Assembly: GCA_028687645.1 (NCBI GenBank)
Contig: JAQTZQ010000002.1
Span: 1 to 64,000, forward strand
Origin: Rhodocyclaceae bacterium
GTDB taxonomy: Bacteria > Pseudomonadota > Gammaproteobacteria > Burkholderiales > Rhodocyclaceae
Reading direction: 5' to 3'
DNA: 64,000 bases
The notes beneath the pieces are model-generated. The model saw nothing but the letters and a program-made list of their open reading frames with translations, was not told the DNA's origin and searched no databases. Shown here one piece after another: positions 56,215 through 64,000 of the stretch. Numbering within the stretch: position 1 is the stretch's first letter; the number at the start of each line of letters is the position of its first letter. Made by a program: the position numbers and the translations under genes.

Positions 56215-56661
56215 TTAGTGCTTTCTGACGAGGAGTACGGAGGCGTCGGAAATTCTAGCAAGCTGTTCTGCGACGGAGCCCAAAATAAATGTCGCCAGGC
56301 CACGCTGGCCGTGGCGGCCGATGATGATCAACTCGACGCCGAGTTCTTTGGCTTTATCAGCAATCGTTTCCGAAATGCGGCGCTTGAAGGCTTCCAGCAA
56401 AATAACCTCGGCATCAATTCCTTCTGCCGTTTGCAACGCTTCAGCGAGCAATTGGCGACCAGCCGCGCAAAGGGTGGTTGCGGCATCGTCTGAGCTACCC
56501 ATGTCAAGCTTGGCATGGCCGTGCATGTTGAGCAAAATTTCATCCACAACATGGGTGATGAAGAGCTTGGCATTACTGGCTTTGGCAATATGAATGGCCT
56601 CAGCCAGCGCGCTGCGGGAGGTTTCGCTATCGTCGATGGCAACCAGAATTTTTTTGTACAT
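56215..56661 (-). CDS. Universal stress protein UspA family
   Basis: 148 residues. MYKKILVAIDDSETSRSALAEA is the UspA fold start; the C-terminal ATP-binding motif IGRHGQRGLATFILGSVAEQ resembles G-2x-G-9x-G(S/T). Cytoplasmic, nucleotide-binding. Its TAA is followed directly by the ATG of ppc, so uspA-ppc-ppsR look like one transcription unit. Confidence 0.93.
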   Translation of the reverse strand: MYKKILVAIDDSETSRSALAEAIHIAKASNAKLFITHVVDEILLNMHGHAKLDMGSSDDAATTLCAAGRQLLAEALQTAEGIDAEVILLEAFKRRISETIADKAKELGVELIIIGRHGQRGLATFILGSVAEQLARISDASVLLVRKH

Positions 56662-56733
56662 GATGACTTCCTTGGATTTTAAGAATGGGCGTAGCTTAGC
56701 AATTGGCCGAGGATTCGGCAGTTAGGGAAATCC

Positions 56734-59496
56734 TCAACAAGTTTGTTGCGGTCGACTGCATTTTTCGAGCAAATAAGCGATTGACTGGTAGGTGATCCCG
56801 GTCTCGGCGGTTAACCCGATTTCGCAGGTACGGTTGGTTGAAACGCCACAGGCACAGCCTGACGGCAGTTCGTTGTGTATTTTGCGCAGAGCGTGTTGAT
56901 TGAGTTCCGGCACGATAAAGCCGCGATCACCGGCAAAGCCGCAGCAGGTAACGCCGGCTGGTTCGATAATTTGCTCGACGCAAGCGGCGAGCAGTGTTTT
57001 TAACTTGGCATCCGAACCGGTACGTTTGACACTGCAATTAACGTGCAGCGCGATGGGCCCGGCTTCTTTTTGGATCATCAGGCGCGGCAGCAAGGCGTCG
57101 TGGGCGAATTCATGGAAATCATAAAGTTTCAGACGACCGGCCAGGTGTTTCTGCATGCGTACCGAACAGGCGCTGCCGTCCATGATGACCGGGTAACGGC
57201 CATTGTCGCTGGCCTTGATCAGCACTGCTTCCAGGGTGTTGGACATCGCCTCGGCTTCTTCTGCCATGCCTTTGCTGGAGAGCATTTGGCCGCAGCAGAG
57301 TTTGTCGAAACCTTCCGGCAAAATTGGCGCATAGCCGGCGCGAATCAGCAGCTCGCTGATAACGTCACCGAGTTGCGCTTCGCCGGGCGTTGAAGGGCCG
57401 AAGATGCGGCCACCACAAGTCGGGAAATAGACCACCGGGTCGCCTTTGGCTGAACGCGCCAGCGGCACTTTGCCGGCGTGCGGCATGTTTTTCTTCCAGG
57501 CGCCGGCGGAAATTCGTCCGAGAAAATTGTCGCCCAGCACGCCGGAAACAGCATGGCCCATTTTCAGGCCAAGCCGTGAGGCGTTAGCCAGGGTGCCAAA
57601 ATTATTGCCGGTCCAGGCGTTGACCGCGCGCGTTGTATCGCCGAGTTTGCGCCCACGCAGGCGGCGGGTCATTTCTCCGGTGTCGATACCGACCGGGCAG
57701 GCGGTCGAGCAGAGGCCACAGCCGGCACAGGTGTCGAGGCCCATGTAGGCATAATCTACCGCCACCTGGCCAGCTGGTTCGCCATTGGCGGCGCGCCGTG
57801 CCAACTCGCGGACGCTGGTAATGCGTTGGCGTGGGCTGAGAGTCAGGCCATGCGAGGGGCACAGCGGTTCGCAGAAACCACATTCAATACAGCGGTCGAC
57901 AATATCTTCCGCCGCTGGCATGGGCTTGAGGTTTTCAAGGTGGGCGTGCGGGTTGTCATTGAGAATAACGCCGGGGTTGAGCAGCTTTTCCGGGTCGAAG
58001 AGATGCTTGATCTTGCGCATCAGGTCGGCGGCTTCCTTGCCCCATTCCATCTCGACAAAGGGCGCCATGTTACGACCGGTGCCGTGTTCGGCCTTCAATG
58101 AACCGTCGTATTTGGTGACAACCAGTTCGGCGATATCTTCCATAAATCGGGCGTAGCGGTCAATTTCGCTTTGGTCACCAAAATCCTGGGTGAAGACGAA
58201 GTGGACGTTGCCTTCAAGCGCATGGCCAAAAATGATCGCTTCGTGATAACCATGGTGGCGCAGCAGTGCCTGCAAATCCAGGACGGCATCGGCCAGCGAG
58301 GTGATCGGGAAAGCGACGTCTTCAATAATCACCGTGGTGCCGGTACGGCGCATGGCACCCACGGATGGAAAGGTGCCTTTACGGACTTTCCAGTACATCT
58401 CGCAAGTGGCTGGATCGGTCGAAAACACCATCGGCTCAACCGTGGTAACACCTTGCATGGCGGCATGAACCAAAGAAATCCGCTCATTTAGGCCGTCGAC
58501 CGTATCAGAACGCACTTCGATCAGCAGGGCGGCGGCTTCCTCGCCAAGTTGGCGCATGATGGCCGGTAGCCCCGGCTTGTTTTCAACCGAGTGCAGGGCA
58601 GGGCGGTCGAGCAGTTCGACGGCAGATACCGGCTGCGGTTTGAGGCGAATGACGGCTTCGCAGGCGGTGCGAATATCCGGAAAAAACACCAGCGCGCTGG
58701 CTTTGAAGGGATCTTCAACGACCGTGTTGTAGGTGATGCGTGAGATAAAGCCGAGCGTGCCTTCCGAGCCGATCATCAGGTGCGACAGAATATCGATGGG
58801 GTCTTCGTAATCCACCAGCGCGTTGAGGCTGTAACCGGTGGTGTTCTTGATCTTGAACTTGCGCCGGATGCGTTCAGCGAGTACGGCATTCTCCCGCGTA
58901 TCGCGGCCAAGACGCTCCAACTCGCCGAGCAATACGGCATGACTGTGCGAGAAGGCATCAACGCTGAGTGGATCTTCGGTGTCGAGCAAACTGCCATCGG
59001 CGAGCATGACGCGCAGGCCGGCCAGGGTGCGATAGCTGTTCTGCGCCGTACCGCAACACATGCCGGAGGCGTTGTTGGCAGCAATGCCGCCAATTTTGCA
59101 GGCATTGATCGAGGCTGGATCAGGACCGATTTTTTTACCGTGCGGGGCAAGTCGGCGATTGACTTCGCCACCGATGATGCCGGGGCCGACTTTGACCTTG
59201 CTGGCATCGGCATTTAGCTCGTAAGTGGCGAAACTTTCACCAATCAGCGCCAGCACGCCGTTGCTGATCGCCTGCCCGGAAAGGCTGGTACCAGCGGCGC
59301 GGAAGGTCACCGGGCGCTGGTTGGCCTTGGCTGCGGTCAACACCGATTTCAGGTCATTTTCTGTTTCGATAATGGCGATGACTTCAGGCGTCAGCCGATA
59401 AAAACTGGCGTCGGTGCCATAAGCCAGGAGACGCAGTTCGTCAGTGATGACCTGATGCGCAGGCAGCACCTGCTTTAACGAATCGACAACACTCAT
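56734..59496 (-). CDS. FAD-linked D-2-hydroxyacid (D-lactate) dehydrogenase with Fe-S domain
   Basis: 920 residues from ATG 59496; the frame is open to 59592. Order: FAD-binding type 4 (VTFRAAGTSLSGQAIS, about 65-80; IGGIAANNASGMCCG), FAD-linked oxidase C-terminal domain, two 4Fe-4S sites (CIECGFCEPLCPSHG and CAGCGLCSTACPVG), and a CCG heterodisulfide-reductase-like domain (CCGQ, CCGFAGDRGF). Such Dld-II/YdiJ-type enzymes oxidise D-lactate or D-2-hydroxyglutarate to the quinone pool. The link to lutABC favours D-lactate. It overlaps lutB by 4 bases. A dispersed-repeat copy lies at its 3' end. Confidence 0.9.
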   Translation of the reverse strand: MSVVDSLKQVLPAHQVITDELRLLAYGTDASFYRLTPEVIAIIETENDLKSVLTAAKANQRPVTFRAAGTSLSGQAISNGVLALIGESFATYELNADASKVKVGPGIIGGEVNRRLAPHGKKIGPDPASINACKIGGIAANNASGMCCGTAQNSYRTLAGLRVMLADGSLLDTEDPLSVDAFSHSHAVLLGELERLGRDTRENAVLAERIRRKFKIKNTTGYSLNALVDYEDPIDILSHLMIGSEGTLGFISRITYNTVVEDPFKASALVFFPDIRTACEAVIRLKPQPVSAVELLDRPALHSVENKPGLPAIMRQLGEEAAALLIEVRSDTVDGLNERISLVHAAMQGVTTVEPMVFSTDPATCEMYWKVRKGTFPSVGAMRRTGTTVIIEDVAFPITSLADAVLDLQALLRHHGYHEAIIFGHALEGNVHFVFTQDFGDQSEIDRYARFMEDIAELVVTKYDGSLKAEHGTGRNMAPFVEMEWGKEAADLMRKIKHLFDPEKLLNPGVILNDNPHAHLENLKPMPAAEDIVDRCIECGFCEPLCPSHGLTLSPRQRITSVRELARRAANGEPAGQVAVDYAYMGLDTCAGCGLCSTACPVGIDTGEMTRRLRGRKLGDTTRAVNAWTGNNFGTLANASRLGLKMGHAVSGVLGDNFLGRISAGAWKKNMPHAGKVPLARSAKGDPVVYFPTCGGRIFGPSTPGEAQLGDVISELLIRAGYAPILPEGFDKLCCGQMLSSKGMAEEAEAMSNTLEAVLIKASDNGRYPVIMDGSACSVRMQKHLAGRLKLYDFHEFAHDALLPRLMIQKEAGPIALHVNCSVKRTGSDAKLKTLLAACVEQIIEPAGVTCCGFAGDRGFIVPELNQHALRKIHNELPSGCACGVSTNRTCEIGLTAETGITYQSIAYLLEKCSRPQQTC
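56742..56774 (+). repeat. USS-like repeat with one core mismatch, 3' end of the dehydrogenase
   Basis: TTTGTTGCGGTCGAC, then ATTTTT, CGAGC and AAATAA. It encodes the last residues (CSRPQQTC), antisense. Confidence 0.6.
59330..59360 (+). repeat. Dispersed USS-like repeat, copy 14
   Basis: GCTGCGGTCAAC, then GATTT, CAGGTC and ATTTT. Inside the 5' part of the D-lactate dehydrogenase gene, antisense. Confidence 0.5.
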
Positions 59497-60923
59497 GATT
59501 TGTCCTTGAGGAGATCGCGCAAGCGCTTCGGCGCAGGTTTCAACGGGGTTCTGACCGACGTCCATGGGCCTTGGTTCGCTGGCGTCAGCCAATTGAAACG
59601 GCTGGCCAGCCAGGAATAGGTGCGGTACAGCGTTGGGCTACGGTACACCGTAGCCCAGGCTTGCCAGATCATCGTGATCAAGCGGCTGTAACCGGCGCCC
59701 TGACCGCGCATGGTCGGGTTGGCATGCGGTTCGCTAAACGACTCTTCACGCAGGCGCATCAACAAATCGGGAATCGGAATTCGCACCGGGCAGACTTCAC
59801 CGCAAGCGCCGCACAGCGAAGAGGCGGTCGCCATGGTTTTGGTCGCTTCCAGCCCCAGCATGTGCGGCGAGATGATTTTGCCAATCGGGCCGGGGTAGGT
59901 TGTGCCGTAAGCGTGGCCGCCGATGCGCGTATAAACCGGGCAGTGATTCATGCAGGCGCCGCAACGAATACATTGCAACGTTTTGCGTAACTGCTCGTCG
60001 GCATAAGCCTGGGTGCGACCGTTGTCGAGCAACACCAGATGGACTTCCGTCGGCCCGTCTTTTTCATCGGCCTTGCGCGGACCGGAGATCATGTTGAAGT
60101 AGGTCGAGATGTTCTGGCCGGTGGCCGAGCGCGTCAGCAGCGAGAGCAGCGGCGGGACATGGTCGAGTTTTTCGACGATTTTCTCGATGCCAGTGATGGC
60201 AATATGCACGGGTGGCGCGGTGGTGCTCAAACGGCCATTGCCTTCATTCTCGACCAAGCAGAGTGTGCCGCTTTCGGCAACGGCAAAATTAACGCCGGAC
60301 AGACCAATGTCAGCAACCAGAAACTTCTCGCGCAATACCTTGCGGCCGATCTGGATTAACTCGTCGACGTTGTCGGTGTAATCAACGCCTTCGACTTTTT
60401 CGTGGAATAGCTTGGCGATTTCTTCCTTGGTCTTGTGAATCGCCGGCATGATGATGTGCGACGGCTTTTCACCCGCCAACTGGACAATGTACTCACCCAT
60501 GTCCGACTCCATCGCCTCAATGCCGACCGCCTCGCAGGCGTGATTGAGCTCGATTTCCTCGCTAACCATCGACTTGCCCTTGACCATCAGCTTGGCCGAG
60601 TGCTTCTGGCAGATGCCGAGGATGATGGCGTTGGCTTCATCCGGCGTTTCTGCCCAATGTACTTTAATGCCATTGCGCGTCAGGTTTTCTTCAAGCTGCA
60701 CCAGCAGTGCTGGCAGCTTGCCAAGGTTGTACTGGCGAATCTGCTCGCCAAGCGTGCGCAGGGTTTCGAGTTCTTCAGCGCTGGGAAACTGCGTGATGCG
60801 CTTGTTGATCAGAAAATCCATCGCGCCACGGAAACTCTGGCGCAAAAAGGGGTTTTCGACCACATCTTTGGCGCGGGCGCGAAAGCCCTCGGAGGGCATG
60901 AAATTCAGTGCGTGTTCACTCAT
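59493..60923 (-). CDS. lutB: L-lactate oxidation iron-sulfur protein LutB
   Basis: 476 residues. LutB/LldF subunit of the LutABC L-lactate dehydrogenase. N-terminal LUD domain (about 60-290), then two 4Fe-4S motifs: CIRCGACMNHCPVY near 310 and CGACGEVCPVRIP near 360. Overlaps lutC and the D-lactate dehydrogenase gene by 4 bases each. Confidence 0.95.
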   Translation of the reverse strand: MSEHALNFMPSEGFRARAKDVVENPFLRQSFRGAMDFLINKRITQFPSAEELETLRTLGEQIRQYNLGKLPALLVQLEENLTRNGIKVHWAETPDEANAIILGICQKHSAKLMVKGKSMVSEEIELNHACEAVGIEAMESDMGEYIVQLAGEKPSHIIMPAIHKTKEEIAKLFHEKVEGVDYTDNVDELIQIGRKVLREKFLVADIGLSGVNFAVAESGTLCLVENEGNGRLSTTAPPVHIAITGIEKIVEKLDHVPPLLSLLTRSATGQNISTYFNMISGPRKADEKDGPTEVHLVLLDNGRTQAYADEQLRKTLQCIRCGACMNHCPVYTRIGGHAYGTTYPGPIGKIISPHMLGLEATKTMATASSLCGACGEVCPVRIPIPDLLMRLREESFSEPHANPTMRGQGAGYSRLITMIWQAWATVYRSPTLYRTYSWLASRFNWLTPANQGPWTSVRTPLKPAPKRLRDLLKDKS

Positions 60924-61585
60924 GCTTCGTCTCCCACCAGCAAAACAATCAGTTCTTTAGGGCCGTGCGCGCCGTAGGCCAGGGTGACCTGAATGTCGGC
61001 GGTTTTTGACGGGCCGGATACCAGCAGGGCATTGGTCGGCAAGCCACCCCCCCAATTTTCGGCAGTCATTACCTCGTAAAAGGTGTTGTAGATGGTTTTG
61101 GCGTCGAGCAGAACAATATGCACCGGCGGCACCAGCGACATCAGGCGCGGCTCGTGGCTATCGGGCCACAGCACCAGCGTACCGGTTTCGGCGATGGCAC
61201 CACGGGCAGCGGTCAGGCTGGCCGGGATGTCGTGAAACATTTCTTCCTTCCAGTCTTCAATCGATTGCTCGTAAGCGCGACAGTGGATGCCGCTTTCGGA
61301 AAGCACGGTGATGGCGCGCTGGCCGTGCGCGGTGCCCGGTGCAACCAATAGTTTCTCAAGCTGCTTGGCGGCCAGCACTTCCCAAAGTTTCTGCGGCCAA
61401 CTGGCCTGGGTCACGGCATAAACCTCGGCGTGGGCAAACTCGATACAGCCGCGAAAACGGGCAACCTTTTCCGCCGTGCTTTCTGCGCTGCGATGGGCAG
61501 CATACCAGGCAGCAACATCCGGTGCCGCTTTGGGCAAAACCGGTGCTGCGTTCAATTTGGCGAGAATACGATCACGGGCGCTCAT
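60920..61585 (-). CDS. lutC: Lactate utilisation protein LutC
   Basis: 221 residues, LUD domain family (LldG). MSARDRILAKLNAAP is the family start; GTLVLWPDSHEPRLMSLVPPVHIVLLD and the Gly-rich SGPSKTADIQVTLAYGAHGP are the core. Partner of LutA and LutB. Coupled to both neighbours by 4-base overlaps. Confidence 0.94.
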   Translation of the reverse strand: MSARDRILAKLNAAPVLPKAAPDVAAWYAAHRSAESTAEKVARFRGCIEFAHAEVYAVTQASWPQKLWEVLAAKQLEKLLVAPGTAHGQRAITVLSESGIHCRAYEQSIEDWKEEMFHDIPASLTAARGAIAETGTLVLWPDSHEPRLMSLVPPVHIVLLDAKTIYNTFYEVMTAENWGGGLPTNALLVSGPSKTADIQVTLAYGAHGPKELIVLLVGDEA

Positions 61586-62364
61586 TTTGCCGTCCTCCGC
61601 AACAGAAAGCTGGCGATATGTTCGCCGGGCAGGCTCGGCGTCTTCCGCCCCTCTTGTTCATCTTTCCAGGCGGCGTGACCGAGGATATTCATCAGGCAGC
61701 CACAGTCGGCGCTAACCACGCGTTCCGCACCGGTGGCCTTGAGCGATTTAACTTTATCTTCAACCATCGCCCCGGAGATTTCCGGTTGCTTGATCGAGAA
61801 GGTACCGCCAAAACCACAGCATTCAGATTCGTGATCCTGCTGCGCCACGGTCACTTTATTCAGGCCGCCGAGTAGTTGGCGACCCGTCAGGTGGACGCCC
61901 ATTTCACGACGTGCCGAACAGGAGGTGTGCAGCACGACGGTGCAGTTACTACCTTTGTCTTCCGGTTGCCAGCCGAGAACATTGACCAGAAAATCGGTGA
62001 ATTCGTAAATGCGTGACGACAGCGCTTCAGCCTGAGCCTTGCGCGCCGGGTCAGCAGCAAACAGGGTAGGGTAGTGATGCTTCATCATCCCGCCACAGGA
62101 GCCGGAGGGCACTACGACCGGCCAGTTTTCCGGGAACAGCGTTAATTGATGCGCAGCGACCTTGCGCGCCTCATCGGGAAATCCGCTCGTAAAAGCCGGT
62201 TGACCGCAACAAGTCTGCTCCTGCGGGAAATGAACGCGGATGCCTTCGCGTTCCAGCAGCGTGATGGCGTCCATGCCGGCGCCGGGAAAGAACTGATCGA
62301 TCACGCAGGTTGCAAAAAAATAGACATCGGTTGGGCGTTGCCCGGCTTTACCTTGTATTTGCAT
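61582..62364 (-). CDS. lutA: Lactate utilisation protein LutA
   Basis: 260 residues, LldE. Two CCG domains (cysteine-rich): QTCCGQPAF near residue 50 and ECCGFGGTF near 180, which bind a non-cubane Fe-S cluster in related enzymes. GGAG lies before ATG 62364. First gene of lutA-lutC-lutB-dld; a LldR-type operator lies about 20 bases upstream. One dispersed-repeat copy lies in its 5' part. Confidence 0.95.
   Translation of the reverse strand: MQIQGKAGQRPTDVYFFATCVIDQFFPGAGMDAITLLEREGIRVHFPQEQTCCGQPAFTSGFPDEARKVAAHQLTLFPENWPVVVPSGSCGGMMKHHYPTLFAADPARKAQAEALSSRIYEFTDFLVNVLGWQPEDKGSNCTVVLHTSCSARREMGVHLTGRQLLGGLNKVTVAQQDHESECCGFGGTFSIKQPEISGAMVEDKVKSLKATGAERVVSADCGCLMNILGHAAWKDEQEGRKTPSLPGEHIASFLLRRTAK
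62179..62212 (-). repeat. Dispersed USS-like repeat, copy 15
   Basis: Minus strand reads TTGTTGCGGTCAAC, then TTTTA, CGAGCGG and ATTT. Inside lutA. Confidence 0.7.
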
Positions 62365-62382
62365 TTTGTCTCCGCTGGTAAA

Positions 62383-62395
62383 TTGGTCAAACCAA
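62383..62395. promoter_or_regulatory. LldR/PdhR-type operator 1
   Basis: TTGGT-CAA-ACCAA in the context AATTGGTCAAACCAATAT, the known binding pattern of FadR-subfamily regulators such as LldR and PdhR. It lies about 20 bases before lutA. Confidence 0.72.
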
Positions 62396-62496
62396 TATTC
62401 GGTGGGGTGAAAATGTAATGTATAACTGGTACTTAGTCAATTAACTAAGGGAAAATCCCTAGCTTGCGCTTTAAGATTTAGCTCATTAGAATGAGC

Positions 62497-62507
62497 TGGT
62501 CTTACCA
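62497..62507. promoter_or_regulatory. LldR/PdhR-type operator 2
   Basis: TGGT-CTT-ACCA, 20 bases before the regulator start. It overlaps AGCTCAT-TAGA-ATGAGCT (62480-62497), a separate inverted repeat. Two sites flanking the divergent promoters suggest control of both operon and regulator. Confidence 0.6.
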
Positions 62508-62527
62508 ATCGAGCGACTGCTTACAAG

Positions 62528-63304
62528 ATGCCAAACAAGGTTCAGGTTCCGCGTATTTCCGATGCTATTGCTGCTTCTTTGGAGCGCCGCATCCTTGAGG
62601 GTTCGCTCAAGCCTGGCGACCGGCTGTCTCCGGAACGCGATTTGGCGCTGGAGTTTGGTGTCTCGCGCCCATCATTGCGTGAAGCCATCCAGAAACTCGC
62701 CTCCAAAGGCTTGGTGCAAAGTCGGCAGGGCGGCGGTACTTATGTGACTGATACGCTCGAATCCTCCTTTTTTGATCCCTGGCAAGACATGATGGGCGCC
62801 CACCCCAATCTGCGCGAAGACATGCTCGAATTCCGCCGTATGCTTGAAGGCCAGGCCGCCGAGTGGGCCGCCGAGCGCGCCACCGAGGCCGATTTGACGC
62901 GTCTGGAGCAATCATATACTGCCTTGGGTGATGCATTCACAGCGGATGATCTGGTGCGCCGCTCCAGTGCCGATATCGCTTTTCATCAAGCGGTGGGTGA
63001 GGCCGCCCACAACGTGTTGCTCGGCCACCTTTCCGCCGCGCTGTTGCGCCTGATGCACGACAACATCAGTCTCAATCTTGGCGAACTCAAAAGTATTCCC
63101 GCCGCCAGCCGGCTATTGATGAGCCAGCACGCCGCGATCTACAAAGCCATTGCCGAACGCAAGCCCGCTGCCGCCCGCGCCGCCGCTGAAACCCATATTG
63201 ATTTCGTCCGCGAAACCCTGGCTCAGTCATTGCGCTCTGCCGCTCGCCGAGAGACTGCCGAGCGGCGTTTGAATACCGATTTCTCACCCTCCCTCACTTC
63301 TTGA
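62528..63304 (+). CDS. lldR: FadR-subfamily GntR regulator (LldR-like)
   Basis: 258 residues. N-terminal winged helix: [40 protein letters not shown] (read in parts), then the FCD helical ligand domain with its metal-binding His residues ([27 protein letters not shown]). Divergent from lutABC and next to two TTGGT-N3-ACCAA sites, so it most likely senses lactate and represses the operon; the ligand is inferred from context. Confidence 0.9.
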   Translation: MPNKVQVPRISDAIAASLERRILEGSLKPGDRLSPERDLALEFGVSRPSLREAIQKLASKGLVQSRQGGGTYVTDTLESSFFDPWQDMMGAHPNLREDMLEFRRMLEGQAAEWAAERATEADLTRLEQSYTALGDAFTADDLVRRSSADIAFHQAVGEAAHNVLLGHLSAALLRLMHDNISLNLGELKSIPAASRLLMSQHAAIYKAIAERKPAAARAAAETHIDFVRETLAQSLRSAARRETAERRLNTDFSPSLTS

Positions 63305-63329
63305 ATTAACCCCTCTGAAAGGAAGCTTC

Positions 63330-64000
63330 ATGGAAGCACTGGTTATCCCGTTTGAAAAACTGCGCGTGACCGACGTTGAACAAGTCGGCGGCAAAAATTC
63401 ATCGCTGGGCGAAATGATCAGCCAGCTGGCTGACTCCGGCGTCCGTGTGCCGGGTGGTTTTGCCACGACAGCGCAGGCTTACCGCGATTTTCTGGCGCAA
63501 AGCGGGCTAGACAAGAAAATCAACGCAGCACTTGATGCACTGGATGTTGAAGATGTGAACGCCTTGGCCGCTTGCGGTGCCGAGATTCGTCAATGGATCA
63601 TGGAAGTGCCGTTTCCGATGGATTTGACCATCGCCATCACCGAGCAATACCAGCGCCTGGTCGCTGACTCCAGCGCTGATATGTCCTTCGCCGTGCGTTC
63701 CTCCGCTACGGCTGAAGACTTGCCGGATGCTTCTTTTGCCGGCCAGCAAGAAACCTTCCTCAACATCGTCGGCCTGGAAAACATCCTGCACGCAATCAAG
63801 GAAGTCTTTGCCTCGCTCTACAACGACCGCGCCATTTCTTACCGCGTTCATAAAAATTTCGTTCACGCCGATGTCGCTTTGTCGGCAGGCATTCAGCGCA
63901 TGGTGCGCTCCGACAAGGGCGCTGCCGGCGTGATGTTCACGCTAGACACCGAATCCGGTTTCCGCGATGCTGTTTTCGTGACGTCTTCCTATGGGCTGGG
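63330..64000 (+). CDS. ppsA: Phosphoenolpyruvate synthase, 3' part beyond the window
   Basis: First 223 residues from ATG 63330 (AAAGGA 6 bases upstream). [21 protein letters not shown] and [12 protein letters not shown] are the N-terminal ATP-grasp start; [21 protein letters not shown] holds the nucleotide-binding Arg. Makes PEP from pyruvate and ATP. Placed next to the lactate genes, it links lactate-derived pyruvate to gluconeogenesis; its regulator ppsR lies 10 kb upstream. Confidence 0.95.
   Translation, partial: MEALVIPFEKLRVTDVEQVGGKNSSLGEMISQLADSGVRVPGGFATTAQAYRDFLAQSGLDKKINAALDALDVEDVNALAACGAEIRQWIMEVPFPMDLTIAITEQYQRLVADSSADMSFAVRSSATAEDLPDASFAGQQETFLNIVGLENILHAIKEVFASLYNDRAISYRVHKNFVHADVALSAGIQRMVRSDKGAAGVMFTLDTESGFRDAVFVTSSYGL

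Overview
The window is 64 kb of gene-dense chromosome from a Gram-negative bacterium. Gene content and order fit a betaproteobacterium, and the respiratory genes suggest a Rhodocyclales-like (Dechloromonas/Azonexus type) relative; that placement is inferred from gene families, not from a search. Markers are the rpsB-tsf-pyrH-frr-uppS-cdsA-dxr-rseP-bamA-skp-lpxD-fabZ-lpxA-lpxB-rnhB block, guaBA, smpB/ratA/rnfH, glnD-map and a lutABC/D-lactate dehydrogenase operon. I see no rRNA, tRNA, CRISPR array, insertion sequence or prophage, and no gene-free stretch longer than 300 bases.

Layout. 1-2.5 kb: hybrid histidine kinase cut by the left edge. 2.6-8.2 kb: TRIC-type channel, smpB, ratA, rnfH, a DUF4124 protein, guaB and guaA. 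8.2-11.5 kb: small accessory patch with a RHH/ParE-like toxin-antitoxin pair and a SWIM-SNF2 helicase. 11.5-18.8 kb: tadA, L,D-transpeptidase, NRDE protein, ygfZ, mltG-tmk-holB-pilZ-tatD and an ankyrin protein. 18.8-29.6 kb: three-part ABC export system, ferredoxin-like membrane protein, CopD-like protein, ZIP transporter, an orphan Rieske protein, a sigma-54 enhancer-binding protein, and an octahaem cytochrome c with its cytochrome b partner. 29.7-34.1 kb: glnD, map, rfbD-like gene. 34-49 kb: translation, isoprenoid, phospholipid, outer-membrane and lipid A block. 49-52.5 kb: divergent PAS-LuxR regulator and sensor kinase. 52.5-56.7 kb: uspA-ppc-ppsR. 56.7-64 kb: lactate operon, its GntR regulator and the start of ppsA. 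Lactate oxidation gives pyruvate; ppsA, its regulator ppsR and ppc then control the pyruvate/PEP/oxaloacetate node, so this right-hand part reads as one metabolic unit.

Most notable observations. (1) A directional dispersed repeat, core TTRCGGTCAAC followed by two A/T tracts about one helical turn apart, occurs at least 15 times with an exact CGGTCAAC core plus both tracts, and three more times with one core mismatch. It lies in both orientations, inside genes, at gene junctions and in a terminator. Its architecture is like the Haemophilus DNA uptake signal. (2) The Rieske gene and the octahaem cytochrome operon carry matching sigma-54 promoters (TGGCAC-N5-TTGATAAG) at identical distance from their start codons. 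A sigma-54 activator gene lies between them, and a strong palindrome sits upstream of the cytochrome operon. (3) ppc carries an in-frame insertion made of palindromic GC-rich repeats.
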